DNA of 64,000 nucleotides from positions 62,001 to 126,000 of the forward strand of contig CAISEB010000024.1 in NCBI GenBank assembly GCA_903884235.1, written 5' to 3'. Source of the DNA: an uncultured Pseudomonadota bacterium. Lineage in GTDB: Bacteria > Pseudomonadota > Gammaproteobacteria > Steroidobacterales > Steroidobacteraceae. Positions 8,295-19,431 of this stretch are shown here, in pieces. A model generated the notes under the pieces. That model saw only the letters and a list, made by a program, of their open reading frames with translations, was not told where the DNA came from and made no database searches. Position numbers and translations under genes: made by a program. Positions within the stretch are counted from its first letter, which is position 1; the number at the start of each line of letters is the position of its first letter.

Positions 8295-9068
8295 TCAGCC
8301 GGCGTCGCGCTCGCGACGCTTCGCGTCCTGCCAGTGCCGCTCCATGTCCTCGAGCGTGCCGCCCGCACCGGCAGCGACCTCGCGCTCCACGTGCTGGAAG
8401 CGCCGGGTGAATCGCCCATTCGCGCCACGCAGCGCACCCTCCGCGTCGACCTCGAGGTGCCGTGCGAGGTTCGCGAGCGCGAGCAGGACGTCGCCGAACT
8501 CCGCGGCGATGCGCGAACGATCGCCCGTCGCGATGGCCTCGTCCAGCTCACCGAGTTCCTCGTCGACCTTGGCGCGCGCGCCCTGCCGATCCGGCCAGTC
8601 GAAGCCGATCCGCGCGGCCCGCCGGCCGAGCTTCATCGCCCGGGTCAGCGCCGGCAGCCCGACCGGCACGTCCTCGAGCAGGCCGCCGGGCGCCTCGCCG
8701 CGGCTGGCCTTCTCGGCGGCCTTGATGTCCTCCCAGCGCGCCGACTGCGCGGCGGCATCGACGACCGTTTCGTCCGCGAACACGTGCGGATGGCGACGGA
8801 TCATCTTGTCGCTGATGCCGCGCACGACGCGCTCGAAGTCGAAGGCACCGACCTCGCTCGCCATCTGCGCGTGGAACACGACCTGCAGCAGCAGGTCGCC
8901 GAGTTCCTCCTCGAGCGCGGCGAGGTTGCCGCGCTCGATCGCATCCGCGACCTCGTAGGCCTCCTCGAGCGTGTACGGCGCGATCGAGGTGAAGTCCTGC
9001 TCGAGATCCCAGGGACAGCCCCGTTCCGGATCGCGCAGCCGGGCCATGATGTCGAGCAGTTGCTTCAT
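8295..9068 (-). CDS. mazG: MazG nucleoside triphosphate pyrophosphohydrolase
   Basis: The 257-residue protein starts MKQLLDIMARLRD at 9068, its ATG overlapping the stop of the upstream Nudix gene (ATGA). MazG hydrolyses NTPs and dNTPs to the monophosphates and lowers ppGpp or non-canonical nucleotide load. The Mg-binding motif EELGDLLLQVVFHAQ of the first all-alpha NTP-PPase domain and a repeated EFGDVLLALANLARH in the second are visible, matching the two-domain E. coli enzyme. Pairing with a second house-cleaning hydrolase is functionally sensible. Confidence 0.93.
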   Translation of the reverse strand: MKQLLDIMARLRDPERGCPWDLEQDFTSIAPYTLEEAYEVADAIERGNLAALEEELGDLLLQVVFHAQMASEVGAFDFERVVRGISDKMIRRHPHVFADETVVDAAAQSARWEDIKAAEKASRGEAPGGLLEDVPVGLPALTRAMKLGRRAARIGFDWPDRQGARAKVDEELGELDEAIATGDRSRIAAEFGDVLLALANLARHLEVDAEGALRGANGRFTRRFQHVEREVAAGAGGTLEDMERHWQDAKRRERDAG

Positions 9069-9733
9069 CGGTCGGGGTCCCCGTCGCCGGGCGCGCCGAC
9101 GAGGCGCGACAGGCTGGTCAGCATGCCGGCGGTCGCGCCCCAGATGTGGTGCTCGCCATACGGCATCTCGTAGACGTCGACGACGCCGCCGCCGAGCGGA
9201 CGACTGCGCAGCCGGTGGTTCGCAGGATCGAGCACGAACGCCAGCGGCACCTCGAACACCGCGGCGACCTCGGTCGGATCGATCGTGAGCGCGAAGCCGG
9301 GGCCGACGAGGCCGACGACCGGCGTGACCCGATAGCCGGTCATCACCAGGTGATCGGCCAGGAAGCCGAGCACCTCGACGCATCCGGCCGCAAGCCCGAT
9401 CTCCTCCTCCGACTCGCGCAGTGCCGCGGCCACGGGACCGGCGTCGCCGGGCTCGACGCGCCCACCCGGAAAGGCGATCTGGCCGGGGTGGTGGCGCAGG
9501 TCGCGCGAGCGCTCGGTGAGCAGCACCGTCAATCCGTTCGGATGATCGACGATGGGGATGAGCACCGCGGCGGCCGCGGGCGCGTGCGGCAGCAGGTGCC
9601 GATAGCGTTCGGTGCCCCCGGGCGGCAACCCCGCGAGGCTCGCCGGGCCCTCGGTCCCGGGCCGCGTGCCGGCGAGCCGCCGCCGCAGGCGCGCGCGCAG
9701 TTCCGCCGTCGCGTCCGGCCCGCCCGATTTCAC
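9065..9733 (-). CDS. Nudix CoA pyrophosphatase (NudL/YeaB-like)
   Basis: The protein has 222 residues from a GTG at 9733; a TTG nine bases upstream is possible. It hydrolyses CoA and acyl-CoA to 4'-phosphopantetheine and 3',5'-ADP in characterised relatives. The NuCoA signature LLTERSRDLRHHPGQIAFPGG is directly followed by the Nudix box, with G-x5-E-x7-REx2EExG readable across GGRVEPGDAGPVAAALRESE and EEIGL. The protein overlaps mazG by 4 bases and is divergent from purB. Confidence 0.88.
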   Translation of the reverse strand: MKSGGPDATAELRARLRRRLAGTRPGTEGPASLAGLPPGGTERYRHLLPHAPAAAAVLIPIVDHPNGLTVLLTERSRDLRHHPGQIAFPGGRVEPGDAGPVAAALRESEEEIGLAAGCVEVLGFLADHLVMTGYRVTPVVGLVGPGFALTIDPTEVAAVFEVPLAFVLDPANHRLRSRPLGGGVVDVYEMPYGEHHIWGATAGMLTSLSRLVGAPGDGDPDR

Positions 9734-9846
9734 GGCGCGCAACCGGATCGGCCGGGGCTCGGATCAGCAGGAGTCGGGGCCGTCGCGGTCATCCGGGGTC
9801 GTGGTTGGGATATGCTTTCGCATCCTAACCCACCGGGAACCGAACC

Positions 9847-11232
9847 GTGACCGACCGACCCGCGGCGCTGCCGTTCGCGCTCGACGCCCTGTCGCCCGTC
9901 GATGGCCGCTACGCCGACAAGTGCGCCGAACTGCGCGCGCTGTTCAGCGAGGCCGCCCTGATCCGCCATCGGGTGCGCGTCGAGGCCGAATGGTTCCTGT
10001 TCCTGGCGCGGGATCTCGCCCTGCCGGAGCTGCGCGGCGTGCGCCCGGCGGTGCTGGCCGCGGCCGAGGCGCTCGCCCGCGCCGCCGCCCCGGACGAGGC
10101 GGTCGCCGTGAAGGCGCACGAGCGCGCGATCGCCCACGACGTCAAGGCCGTCGAGTACTACGTCCGCGGCGTGCTCGGCGCCGCCGGCGCCACCGACGCC
10201 GAACTCGAGTTCGTGCATTTCGGCTGCACCTCCGAGGACATCAACAACCTTTCCTATGGGCTCATGCTGCAGCGCGCCCGCAGCGAGGTCCTGCTGCCCG
10301 CGATCGGCCGCATCCGTGATTGGCTGGTGGCGCGCGCACACGCCGAGGCCGCCGTGCCGATGCTGTCGCGCACGCACGGACAGGCCGCGAGTCCGACGAC
10401 GCTCGGCAAGGAACTCGCGAATGTCTCGGCCCGCCTCGATCGCGCCAGCGCGGCGTTCGACGCGGTCGAGCCGCTCGGCAAGATGAACGGCGCGGTCGGC
10501 AACTGGAACGCCCACCTCGCGGCCTACCCGGACCTCGACTGGCGCGACGCCGGGCGGCGCTTCGTGACCGGACTTGGACTGGTGTGGAACGAGTACACGG
10601 TGCAGATCGAGCCGCACGACTGGATCGGTGCGTACTGCGACGCGCTGGCGCGCGTCGACACGATCCTGATCGACTTCTCGCGCGACGTGTGGGGCTATGT
10701 CTCGCTCGGCTACTTCCGCCAGCGCGTCGTCGCCGGCGAAGTCGGCAGCTCGACGATGCCGCACAAGGTCAACCCGATCGACTTCGAGAATGGCGAGGGC
10801 AACCTCGGCATCGCCAATGCGCTGCTGCGCCACTTCGCGGACAAGCTGCCGATCTCACGCTGGCAGCGCGACCTCACCGACTCGACCGTGCTGCGCAACC
10901 TCGGTCCCGCGCTCGCGCACGCGCTGCTCGCGTTCCGCTCGATCGAGAAGGGCCTCGGTCGCCTCGAGTCGGATCCCCGACGCATGGCAGAGGACCTCGA
11001 CGCGAACTGGGAGGTCCTCGGCGAGGCGGTCCAGACCGTGATGCGCCGCTATGGCGTGCCGAACGCGTACGAGCGCCTGAAGGCGCTGACCCGCGGACAG
11101 CGCATCGATGGGGTCGCGCTGCGCGCCTTCGTCGCGGAACTGCCGATCCCGGCGAGCGAACGCGAGCGGCTCGCGAAGCTGACGCCGGCAGATTATGTCG
11201 GATTGGCGCGGGAGCTCGCGCGCGACGCCTGA
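9847..11232 (+). CDS. purB: Adenylosuccinate lyase
   Basis: The enzyme cleaves SAICAR and adenylosuccinate in purine synthesis. At 461 residues it belongs to the larger E. coli-type subfamily. The fumarase/aspartase superfamily signature GEVGSSTMPHKVNPIDFENG (about residues 298-317) and the catalytic-His region LSRTHGQAASPTTLG are intact, as is HFGCTSEDINN near residue 125. The start is GTG, preceded by a weak GGGA. A TATGCT element at 9811-9816 could be its -10. The gene heads the plus-strand run purB-DUF7931-mnmA-acnA. Confidence 0.96.
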   Translation: MTDRPAALPFALDALSPVDGRYADKCAELRALFSEAALIRHRVRVEAEWFLFLARDLALPELRGVRPAVLAAAEALARAAAPDEAVAVKAHERAIAHDVKAVEYYVRGVLGAAGATDAELEFVHFGCTSEDINNLSYGLMLQRARSEVLLPAIGRIRDWLVARAHAEAAVPMLSRTHGQAASPTTLGKELANVSARLDRASAAFDAVEPLGKMNGAVGNWNAHLAAYPDLDWRDAGRRFVTGLGLVWNEYTVQIEPHDWIGAYCDALARVDTILIDFSRDVWGYVSLGYFRQRVVAGEVGSSTMPHKVNPIDFENGEGNLGIANALLRHFADKLPISRWQRDLTDSTVLRNLGPALAHALLAFRSIEKGLGRLESDPRRMAEDLDANWEVLGEAVQTVMRRYGVPNAYERLKALTRGQRIDGVALRAFVAELPIPASERERLAKLTPADYVGLARELARDA

Positions 11233-11387
11233 GGGCCGGACCACGAACCGTGAACCAGTCGACACGGGAGGCGCGGCCCGCTCGTTACCATCTCCCGTGC
11301 CGGCTGGAGATCTGCCTCCATCCGGTACGGGTGCCCCGGCCGCGTCGAACGCCCCGCCGGTCCCGGAACACCACACCGGGATCCCTG

Positions 11388-11903
11388 ATGCATTTTCCTC
11401 CCAGCAACGTCCTGCTGCCGCGGCTCACCGAGCCGCGCACGCTGCTGTCGACGGTCGACGAGGCGCGTATCGCGGCGACCACCGTCGCCTCCAGCGCGCA
11501 GCGCGTGCTGACCATCCTCACCCACAGCCTCGAGTCCGAGATCTACGAGTACCCACCGTTCATCGCGGCGGTGAAGCGCTTCGTGCTTGGGCCGCGCTTC
11601 GCGAAGGTCCGCGTGCTGGTGCTCAACCCGGGGCGCATCATGTACGGGCGGCACGAGTTCATCGCCATCGCGCGCAAGCTCACCAGCTACATCGAGATCC
11701 GCAACGCGCAGCCGCAGTTCCGCGACCATCCCTCGACCTACATGATCGCCGACGAGCGCGCGACGCTGTATCGCCTGCAGAGCAACCGCTGGGACGGGCT
11801 GTGCGAGCTGCGCAACGAGGCCGTCGCCCGGCTCTACCTCGAACACTTCGACTCGGGCTGGAACCAGTGCGCCGTGCCGCGCGCGCAGGCACTGTCGAGC
11901 TGA
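11388..11903 (+). CDS. DUF7931-like protein (phospholipase-D-like fold, no HKD motif)
   Basis: This 171-residue cytoplasmic protein starts at the ATG at 11388 (MHFPPSN). It contains SAQRVLTILTHSLESEIYE, then a beta-alpha unit (KVRVLVLNPGRIM, GRHEFIAIARKLTSYIEIRN) and YMIADERATLYRLQSNRWDG. This order resembles the DUF7931 domain that follows GNAT acetyltransferases in pseudomonads and looks like half of a phospholipase D fold, but no HxKxxxxD catalytic motif is present. Activity is unknown. About 155 bases separate it from purB, and 31 bases from mnmA. Confidence 0.7.
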   Translation: MHFPPSNVLLPRLTEPRTLLSTVDEARIAATTVASSAQRVLTILTHSLESEIYEYPPFIAAVKRFVLGPRFAKVRVLVLNPGRIMYGRHEFIAIARKLTSYIEIRNAQPQFRDHPSTYMIADERATLYRLQSNRWDGLCELRNEAVARLYLEHFDSGWNQCAVPRAQALSS

Positions 11904-11921
11904 GGCTGCACGCCCCGGCGC

Positions 11922-11927
11922 TATACT
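11922..11927 (+). promoter_or_regulatory. Putative -10 element of mnmA
   Basis: TATACT lies only 7 bases before the mnmA ATG, so initiation at the usual distance would start the transcript at or next to the start codon. There is no Shine-Dalgarno sequence and no good -35 hexamer. Confidence 0.3.
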
Positions 11928-11934
11928 CGCCGGC

Positions 11935-13029
11935 ATGAATCCCCCGCTCATCGTCGCCCTGTCCGGCGGCGTCGACTCCGCCGTCGCGGCGCTCCTGCTG
12001 AAGCGCGCCGGGCACGCCGTCGAGGCGCTGCACATGACCAACTGGGACGACGACGAGGACGGCTACTGCACCGCCGCGGCGGACTGGCAGGCGGCCCGGA
12101 CCGTGGCCGACGCCCTCGGGATCCCGCTGCACCGGGTGAGCTTCGCGGCCGAATACCGCGACCGCGTGTTCCGCTACTTCATCGACGAGTATGCCGCCGG
12201 TCGCACGCCGAACCCGGACGTGCTGTGCAACCGCGAGGTGAAGTTCGGCGTCTGCCTCGACTACGTTCGCCGCCTCGGCGGGGCGCGGCTCGCGACCGGG
12301 CACTACGCGCGCGTCGAGCACGGCGCGACGCGCTCGCGCCTGCTCCGCGCGCGCGACGCGGCCAAGGACCAGTCCTACTTCCTGCAGCAGGTGGCACCCG
12401 TGGCCCTCGCGCAGGCCGAGTTCCCGCTCGGCACGCTGGCCAAGCACGAGGTGCGGGCGCTCGCCCGGGACGCCGGGATCCCGGTGCACGACCGCCCGGA
12501 CAGCACCGGCATCTGCTTCATCGGCGAGCGCCCGTTCCGCGAGTTCCTTGCGCAGTACCTGCCGGCGACGCCGGGCCCGATCGAGACGCCCGAGGGCGAG
12601 CGGCTCGGCACGCACGCGGGGCTGATGTTCCACACGATCGGCCAGCGCAGCGGCCTCGGCATCGGCGGCCAGCGCGCGCACGGCGATGCGCCCTGGTACG
12701 TCGCGGCCAAGGATGTCGGACGCAATACCTTGGTCGTTGTACAGGGCGAGAATCACCCCATGCTGTACAGCAATAGGATCGTCACCGGCCCGATCGCCTG
12801 GCTGGCGCCGCCCGGCACGGCGCGATTCGACTGCATGCTGCAGGTCCGCCACCGGCAGCGCGCGGTGCCTGCCCGCGTCGAGGTGACGGCCGCGGGCACG
12901 GTGCTCGAGCCGCTCGCGCCGCTGCGAGCGGTCGCCGTGGGGCAGTACGCCGCCCTGTACGAGGGCGATGAATGTCGCGGCGGAGCCGTGATCACGGCGG
13001 CAGATTGTGCAGCGCAGCGTTATAATTGA
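11935..13029 (+). CDS. mnmA: tRNA-specific 2-thiouridylase MnmA
   Basis: The enzyme makes the 2-thio group of s2U34 in tRNA-Lys, -Glu and -Gln, using ATP and persulfide sulfur delivered by the Tus relay. The 364-residue protein has the PP-loop LSGGVDSAVAALLLKRAG at its N-terminus, the catalytic cysteines in NPDVLCNREVKFG and DSTGICFIGERPF, and the substrate-contact segment GLMFHTIGQRSGLGIGG. Length is normal. The gene lacks a visible ribosome-binding site, and a TATACT box abuts the start. A tRNA-Lys(UUU), one of its substrates, is encoded at 52.3 kb. Confidence 0.96.
   Translation: MNPPLIVALSGGVDSAVAALLLKRAGHAVEALHMTNWDDDEDGYCTAAADWQAARTVADALGIPLHRVSFAAEYRDRVFRYFIDEYAAGRTPNPDVLCNREVKFGVCLDYVRRLGGARLATGHYARVEHGATRSRLLRARDAAKDQSYFLQQVAPVALAQAEFPLGTLAKHEVRALARDAGIPVHDRPDSTGICFIGERPFREFLAQYLPATPGPIETPEGERLGTHAGLMFHTIGQRSGLGIGGQRAHGDAPWYVAAKDVGRNTLVVVQGENHPMLYSNRIVTGPIAWLAPPGTARFDCMLQVRHRQRAVPARVEVTAAGTVLEPLAPLRAVAVGQYAALYEGDECRGGAVITAADCAAQRYN
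13021..13026 (+). promoter_or_regulatory. Putative -10 element of acnA
   Basis: A consensus TATAAT overlaps the last codons of mnmA, 24 bases before the acnA ATG. It implies a leader of about 18 bases containing the GGGAGGA ribosome-binding site. No convincing -35 box is seen at 17-bp spacing, so an activator or an alternative sigma factor may be needed. Confidence 0.4.
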
Positions 13030-13050
13030 CGCTTCCCTGCGGGAGGAACC

Positions 13051-15734
<2,684 letters not shown>

Positions 15735-15738
<4 letters not shown>

Positions 15739-16427
15739 CGGACGCCGCCGCCCCCGCGGCCGCCGTGCGCGACACCGCCGGTGGCGGTGTCGCGATCTTC
15801 GACCTCGACGGCACGCTGACGCGCCGCGACACGCTGGTCCCGTACCTGCGTTTCGCGCTCGCCCGGCATCCCGAACGGCGCGGCCGGCTGGCGGCCGTGC
15901 CGGCCATCCTGCTGCGGTTCGCGTTGGATCGCGACCGCGGCCGGCTCAAGGGAGACCTGATCCACGCGCTGCTCGGCGGCCTGACGCACGCCGAGATCAA
16001 CGCGATGACGCAGGCCTTCCTCGACGAGCAGCTGATCGCAATGCTGTACCCGACCGCCGTGGCGGCGATCGAGGCGCACCGCAACGCCGGCGACTGGCTG
16101 GTGCTGCTCTCGGCGAGCACCGAGTTCTACGTGCGTGAGCTCGGCTCCCGGCTCGGCTTCGACCAGGTGATCTGCACCGAGGTGCGCTGGGACGGCGATC
16201 GCCTCGATGGCCGGCTGAAGGGCGAGAATCGCCGCGGCCCGGAGAAGACGCGCTGCCTCGCCGACCTGCGCGCGATGCATCCGACGGCGACCTTCGCCGC
16301 CTACGGCAATGCCGGCTCCGATCTCGATCACCTGCGCCACGTCGATGCGCCCCGCGTCGTCAACGCCTCGCTCTGGACGCGCGCCCGCGCGCGGTCGCTG
16401 GGCCTGCCCGTCGACTCCTGGCGCTGA
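15735..16427 (+). CDS. HAD-superfamily (subclass IB) phosphatase
   Basis: The 230-residue protein starts at a GTG overlapping the acnA stop. It contains motif [14 protein letters not shown] (nucleophile and acid-base Asp, about residues 22-26), motif [12 protein letters not shown], and a late motif with [14 protein letters not shown]. The helical cap between motifs I and II places it in subclass IB with SerB, CicA and PlsC-associated phosphatases. The substrate is unknown. Motif III-IV carries GNAGSD instead of the commoner GDSxxD, so one acidic Mg ligand is shifted. Confidence 0.85.
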
Positions 16428-16429
16428 TC

Positions 16430-16447
16430 CGCCGCCGGGGGGCGGCG
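16430..16447 (+). terminator. GC hairpin after the acnA operon
   Basis: CGCCGCC-GGGG-GGCGGCG forms a perfect 7-bp stem three bases after the HAD gene stop, followed by an AT-rich stretch (AATTCTC). It separates the acnA unit from the Fur-controlled iron operon. It lacks a proper T-run. Confidence 0.45.
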
Positions 16448-16474
16448 AATTCTCAAATAAGTGAAATCCGTACT

Positions 16475-16501
16475 TGATAGGAATGATTCTCATTCGTATC
16501 A
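16475..16501 (+). promoter_or_regulatory. Fur box upstream of the iron-transport operon
   Basis: AATGA-TTC-TCATT (16482-16494) is a perfect inverted repeat. It is nested inside TGATA ... TATCA with the same centre (16488), giving a 27-bp dyad close to the Fur consensus GATAATGATAATCATTATC. It lies 31 bases before the cupredoxin start in an AT-rich promoter region, the expected place for iron-dependent repression of the two downstream genes. Confidence 0.82.
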
Positions 16502-16531
16502 TAAGGGCCGTCAGTACCCACCGGACCGCCC

Positions 16532-16864
16532 ATGACCCGCCTGTCCCGCCTCCTGATGTGCCTGACCGCCCTCGCCGCGAGCCACGCCCTGGCTGCCGAG
16601 CCCGAGTACAACCTCGTGCTCGAAGGGCATCGCTACTCGCCGGGTGAACTGATCGTCCCGGCCGGCGTGCGGGTGCGCCTGGTCCTCGAGAACAAGGACC
16701 AAACGCCTGAGGAATTCGAGAGTTACGCGCTGAATCGCGAAAAGCTCGTAACACCTGGCGGCAAGGTCGTCGTCTATGTCGGCCCCCTCGCCCCGGGCCG
16801 CTACGAATACTTCGGCGACTTCAACCCGCTCACCGCCCGCGGCTGGCTGGTCGTCCGGCCGTGA
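16532..16864 (+). CDS. Periplasmic cupredoxin-fold protein of the FTR1 iron-uptake unit
   Basis: The 110-residue precursor has a signal peptide (about 1-22, ending HALAAEP) and an 88-residue mature domain with the cupredoxin pattern: LIVPAGVRVRLVLENKDQTP, then GPLAPGRYEYFGDF and a terminal LVV strand. Such domains accompany FTR1/EfeU permeases (as in EfeO) and probably handle iron. Mature residues include no Cys or Met, so a type 1 copper site cannot form; Glu/Asp-rich segments (TPEEFES) may bind iron instead. The stop overlaps the GTG of the permease gene, and a Fur box precedes the gene. Confidence 0.83.
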   Translation: MTRLSRLLMCLTALAASHALAAEPEYNLVLEGHRYSPGELIVPAGVRVRLVLENKDQTPEEFESYALNREKLVTPGGKVVVYVGPLAPGRYEYFGDFNPLTARGWLVVRP

Positions 16865-18411
16865 TCGGCGCCGCCCTCATCGTCCTGCGGGAGGTCTTCG
16901 AGGCCTCCCTGCTGATCGGCATCCTGCTGGCCGGCACCCGCGACCTCCCGGGCCGCGGCCGCTGGATCGCCGGCGGGATCGCGCTTGGCCTCGCCGGTGC
17001 GGCGCTTGTCGCACTGGGTGCGGGACGGCTCGCGGACGCCTTCCAGGGCAGCGGCCAGGAACTCTTCAACGCCACGGTGCTGCTCGCCGCGACCGCCCTG
17101 CTCGGCTGGCACAGCCTGTGGATGAAACGCCACGGCCGCGAACTCGCCGCCGACCTGCACGGGGTCGGTCGCCGTGTCGCGAGCGGCGCGACGCCGCTGT
17201 CGGGCCTGTTGCTGGTCGTCGCGCTCGCCGTCCTGCGCGAGGGCGCGGAACTCGTCCTGTTCCTCTACGGCATCGCCGCGGGCGGCGCCGACGCCCATGC
17301 GCTCGCGACCGGCAGCGCCATCGGTCTCGCCGGCGGCATCGGGATCGGTGCGCTCGTCTACCGCGGCCTCGTCGCGATCCCGCCCCGGCACCTGTTCGCG
17401 GTCACCGGCAGCCTGCTGCTGCTGCTGGCGGCCGGGCTCGCCTCCCAGGCCGCCGCGAACCTCGTGCAAGGCGGCTGGCTGCCGGCGCTGGTCGACCCGG
17501 TGTGGAACAGCGCCTGGCTGGTTCCGGAGCACGGTGCGCTCGGCCAGGTGCTGCACGCGCTGGTCGGCTACGTGGAACGCCCGAGCGGGACGCAGCTGCT
17601 GGCGTTCGCGATCGCACTCGCGGCCATCGCCGGCATCGGCCGCCTCGGAGCCGGCCCGGTTCCCCCCGAGCGTCCGCACGGGCGCCCGCTCGCGGTCGCC
17701 ATCGCCATCGCGCTCGCCAGCATCCTGCCCGGCCGGGCGCACGCGGGGCTCGTCATCTACTCGCCGATCGTCGAAGCCGGCGAGTCCGCGATCGAGCTGC
17801 GCGGTCAGCGCGACCTCGACGGGCGGGCCTCGGTCAACGGCGCCGAGGAGCACAAGATCGAGTTCGAGTACGCGCCGAACGACCGCTGGCTCGCCGAGGG
17901 GCTGTTCACGATCGAGCGCGACCCGGGTGGCGCGCGCCACGTGACCGAGGCCTCGTTCGAGAACGTGTTCGCGCTGACGCCGCAGGGCAAGTACTCGGCG
18001 GACTACGGGCTGCTCGCGGAGTACGCGCACGGCGTGGGCGCCGATTCCCATGATGCGATCGAACTCGGCATGCTCGCCGAGAAATCCTTCGCGCGCACGG
18101 TGCTGACGGTCAACCTGACCGCCGAGCAGGCGCTGACCTCGGGCAGCCGGGCGAACCTCGGCTACGCCGCCCGGCTGCGCTGGCGGCAGCAGCCGCACTT
18201 CGAGCCCGGCGTCGAGGTGCACGGCGAGTTCGGCCAGGCCGGCGCAATCGGCAGCCTCGGCGCGCACCGCCACCAGATGGGGCCCTCGGCGATGGGCCGG
18301 TTCCGGCTCGGGGCCCACCGTGCGATCCGCTACGAGGCCGCCTGGGTGTTCGGGCTGACCGCCGCCTCGCCCGATTCCACGGCCCGGCTCCAGTTCGAGT
18401 ACGAATTCTGA
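16861..18411 (+). CDS. FTR1/EfeU iron permease fused to an internal signal peptide and beta-barrel-like domain
   Basis: The 516-residue protein starts at a GTG overlapping the previous stop. Residues 1-262 form a seven-helix FTR1/EfeU ferric/ferrous iron permease with both REXXE iron motifs: REVFE (10-14) and REGAE (126-130). Residues 271-295 look like a signal peptide: a basic RPHGR, a hydrophobic run and a signal-peptidase site AHA/G at 293-296. Residues 296-516 have alternating polar/aromatic beta-strands and end in QFEYEF with terminal Phe, as outer-membrane barrels do. No in-frame ATG, GTG or TTG start exists at the junction to make two genes. After helix 7 the chain should be cytoplasmic, so the hydrophobic run could export the C-terminal part. 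Cleavage into two proteins is inferred. The permease call is firm; the barrel call is not. Confidence 0.85.
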   Translation: MIGAALIVLREVFEASLLIGILLAGTRDLPGRGRWIAGGIALGLAGAALVALGAGRLADAFQGSGQELFNATVLLAATALLGWHSLWMKRHGRELAADLHGVGRRVASGATPLSGLLLVVALAVLREGAELVLFLYGIAAGGADAHALATGSAIGLAGGIGIGALVYRGLVAIPPRHLFAVTGSLLLLLAAGLASQAAANLVQGGWLPALVDPVWNSAWLVPEHGALGQVLHALVGYVERPSGTQLLAFAIALAAIAGIGRLGAGPVPPERPHGRPLAVAIAIALASILPGRAHAGLVIYSPIVEAGESAIELRGQRDLDGRASVNGAEEHKIEFEYAPNDRWLAEGLFTIERDPGGARHVTEASFENVFALTPQGKYSADYGLLAEYAHGVGADSHDAIELGMLAEKSFARTVLTVNLTAEQALTSGSRANLGYAARLRWRQQPHFEPGVEVHGEFGQAGAIGSLGAHRHQMGPSAMGRFRLGAHRAIRYEAAWVFGLTAASPDSTARLQFEYEF

Positions 18412-18477
18412 AATGATCCGGCTGCGCGGCCGGTCTCTAGGGGGAAGGCAGCACCCACCACCTCGGAGCCCGCGACC

Positions 18478-19431
18478 ATGCTGATTCGACGCCCAGCCGA
18501 CATCCGTCCCTCCGAGATCACGCCGGCCGACGTCTATGCGCAGCGGCGGCGCTTCCTCGCGGGCGCGCTGGCGCTGGCCGGCAGCACCCTTCTCGCGCCG
18601 GCCGCACGCGCCGGCACGCCCACCGGCACCGTGCTCGCCGCGCGTCGCAACGCCGCGTACAGCGTGACCGAGGCGCCGAACTCCTGGGATGACGTCACCG
18701 GCTACAACAACTACTACGAGTTCGGCACCGACAAGAGCGATCCGGCCGCGAACGCGGGCCACCTGCGGGTGACCCCCTGGACCGTCACGGTCGGCGGCGA
18801 GTGCGACCTGAAGGGTCGCTTCGCCCTCGAGGACCTGATCCGGCCGCATCCGCTCGAGGAGCGCATCTACCGGCTGCGCTGCGTCGAGGCCTGGTCGATG
18901 GTCGTGCCGTGGGTCGGCTTCCCGCTGGGCGACCTGGTGCGCCGGCTGAAGCCCACCTCGCGGGCGAAGTTCGTGCAGTTCACGACGCTGAACGACCCCG
19001 CCCAGATGCCGGGCGAGCGCAGCCGCACGCTCGACTGGCCCTACACCGAGGCCCTGCGCATCGACGAGGCGGCGCATCCGTTGGCGCTGCTCGCCGTCGG
19101 CCTCTACGGGCGGGTGCTGCCGAACCAGAACGGCGCGCCGCTGCGGCTCGTCGTGCCCTGGAAGTACGGCTTCAAGAGCAGCAAGGCGATCGTGCGCATC
19201 GACTTCACCGAGCGCATGCCGGAGACGACCTGGGCGCGGGCGAACCCGACGGAGTACGGCTTCTACGCCAACGTCAACCCGGCCGTCGACCACCCTCGCT
19301 GGAGCCAGAAGACCGAGCGGCGCATCGGTGCGGGCGTGTTCGCGCCGCGCCAGGGCACCCTGCCCTTCAACGGCTATGCGGAGCAGGTGGCCTCGCTCTA
19401 CACCGGGCTCGACCTGAGGAAGAACTTCTGA
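18478..19431 (+). CDS. msrP: Protein-methionine-sulfoxide reductase catalytic subunit MsrP
   Basis: This periplasmic molybdenum enzyme repairs oxidised methionines in envelope proteins. The 317-residue precursor has a twin-arginine signal (RRRFLAGAL near residue 22) and a sulfite-oxidase-type fold. The Mo-coordinating Cys lies in [12 protein letters not shown] (near residue 135) and pterin-contact segments in [14 protein letters not shown]. An N-terminal [15 protein letters not shown] is characteristic of the family. It is followed by and overlaps msrQ. Position after the iron operon suggests oxidative-stress housekeeping, but a separate promoter is likely because 66 bases intervene. Confidence 0.95.
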   Translation: MLIRRPADIRPSEITPADVYAQRRRFLAGALALAGSTLLAPAARAGTPTGTVLAARRNAAYSVTEAPNSWDDVTGYNNYYEFGTDKSDPAANAGHLRVTPWTVTVGGECDLKGRFALEDLIRPHPLEERIYRLRCVEAWSMVVPWVGFPLGDLVRRLKPTSRAKFVQFTTLNDPAQMPGERSRTLDWPYTEALRIDEAAHPLALLAVGLYGRVLPNQNGAPLRLVVPWKYGFKSSKAIVRIDFTERMPETTWARANPTEYGFYANVNPAVDHPRWSQKTERRIGAGVFAPRQGTLPFNGYAEQVASLYTGLDLRKNF

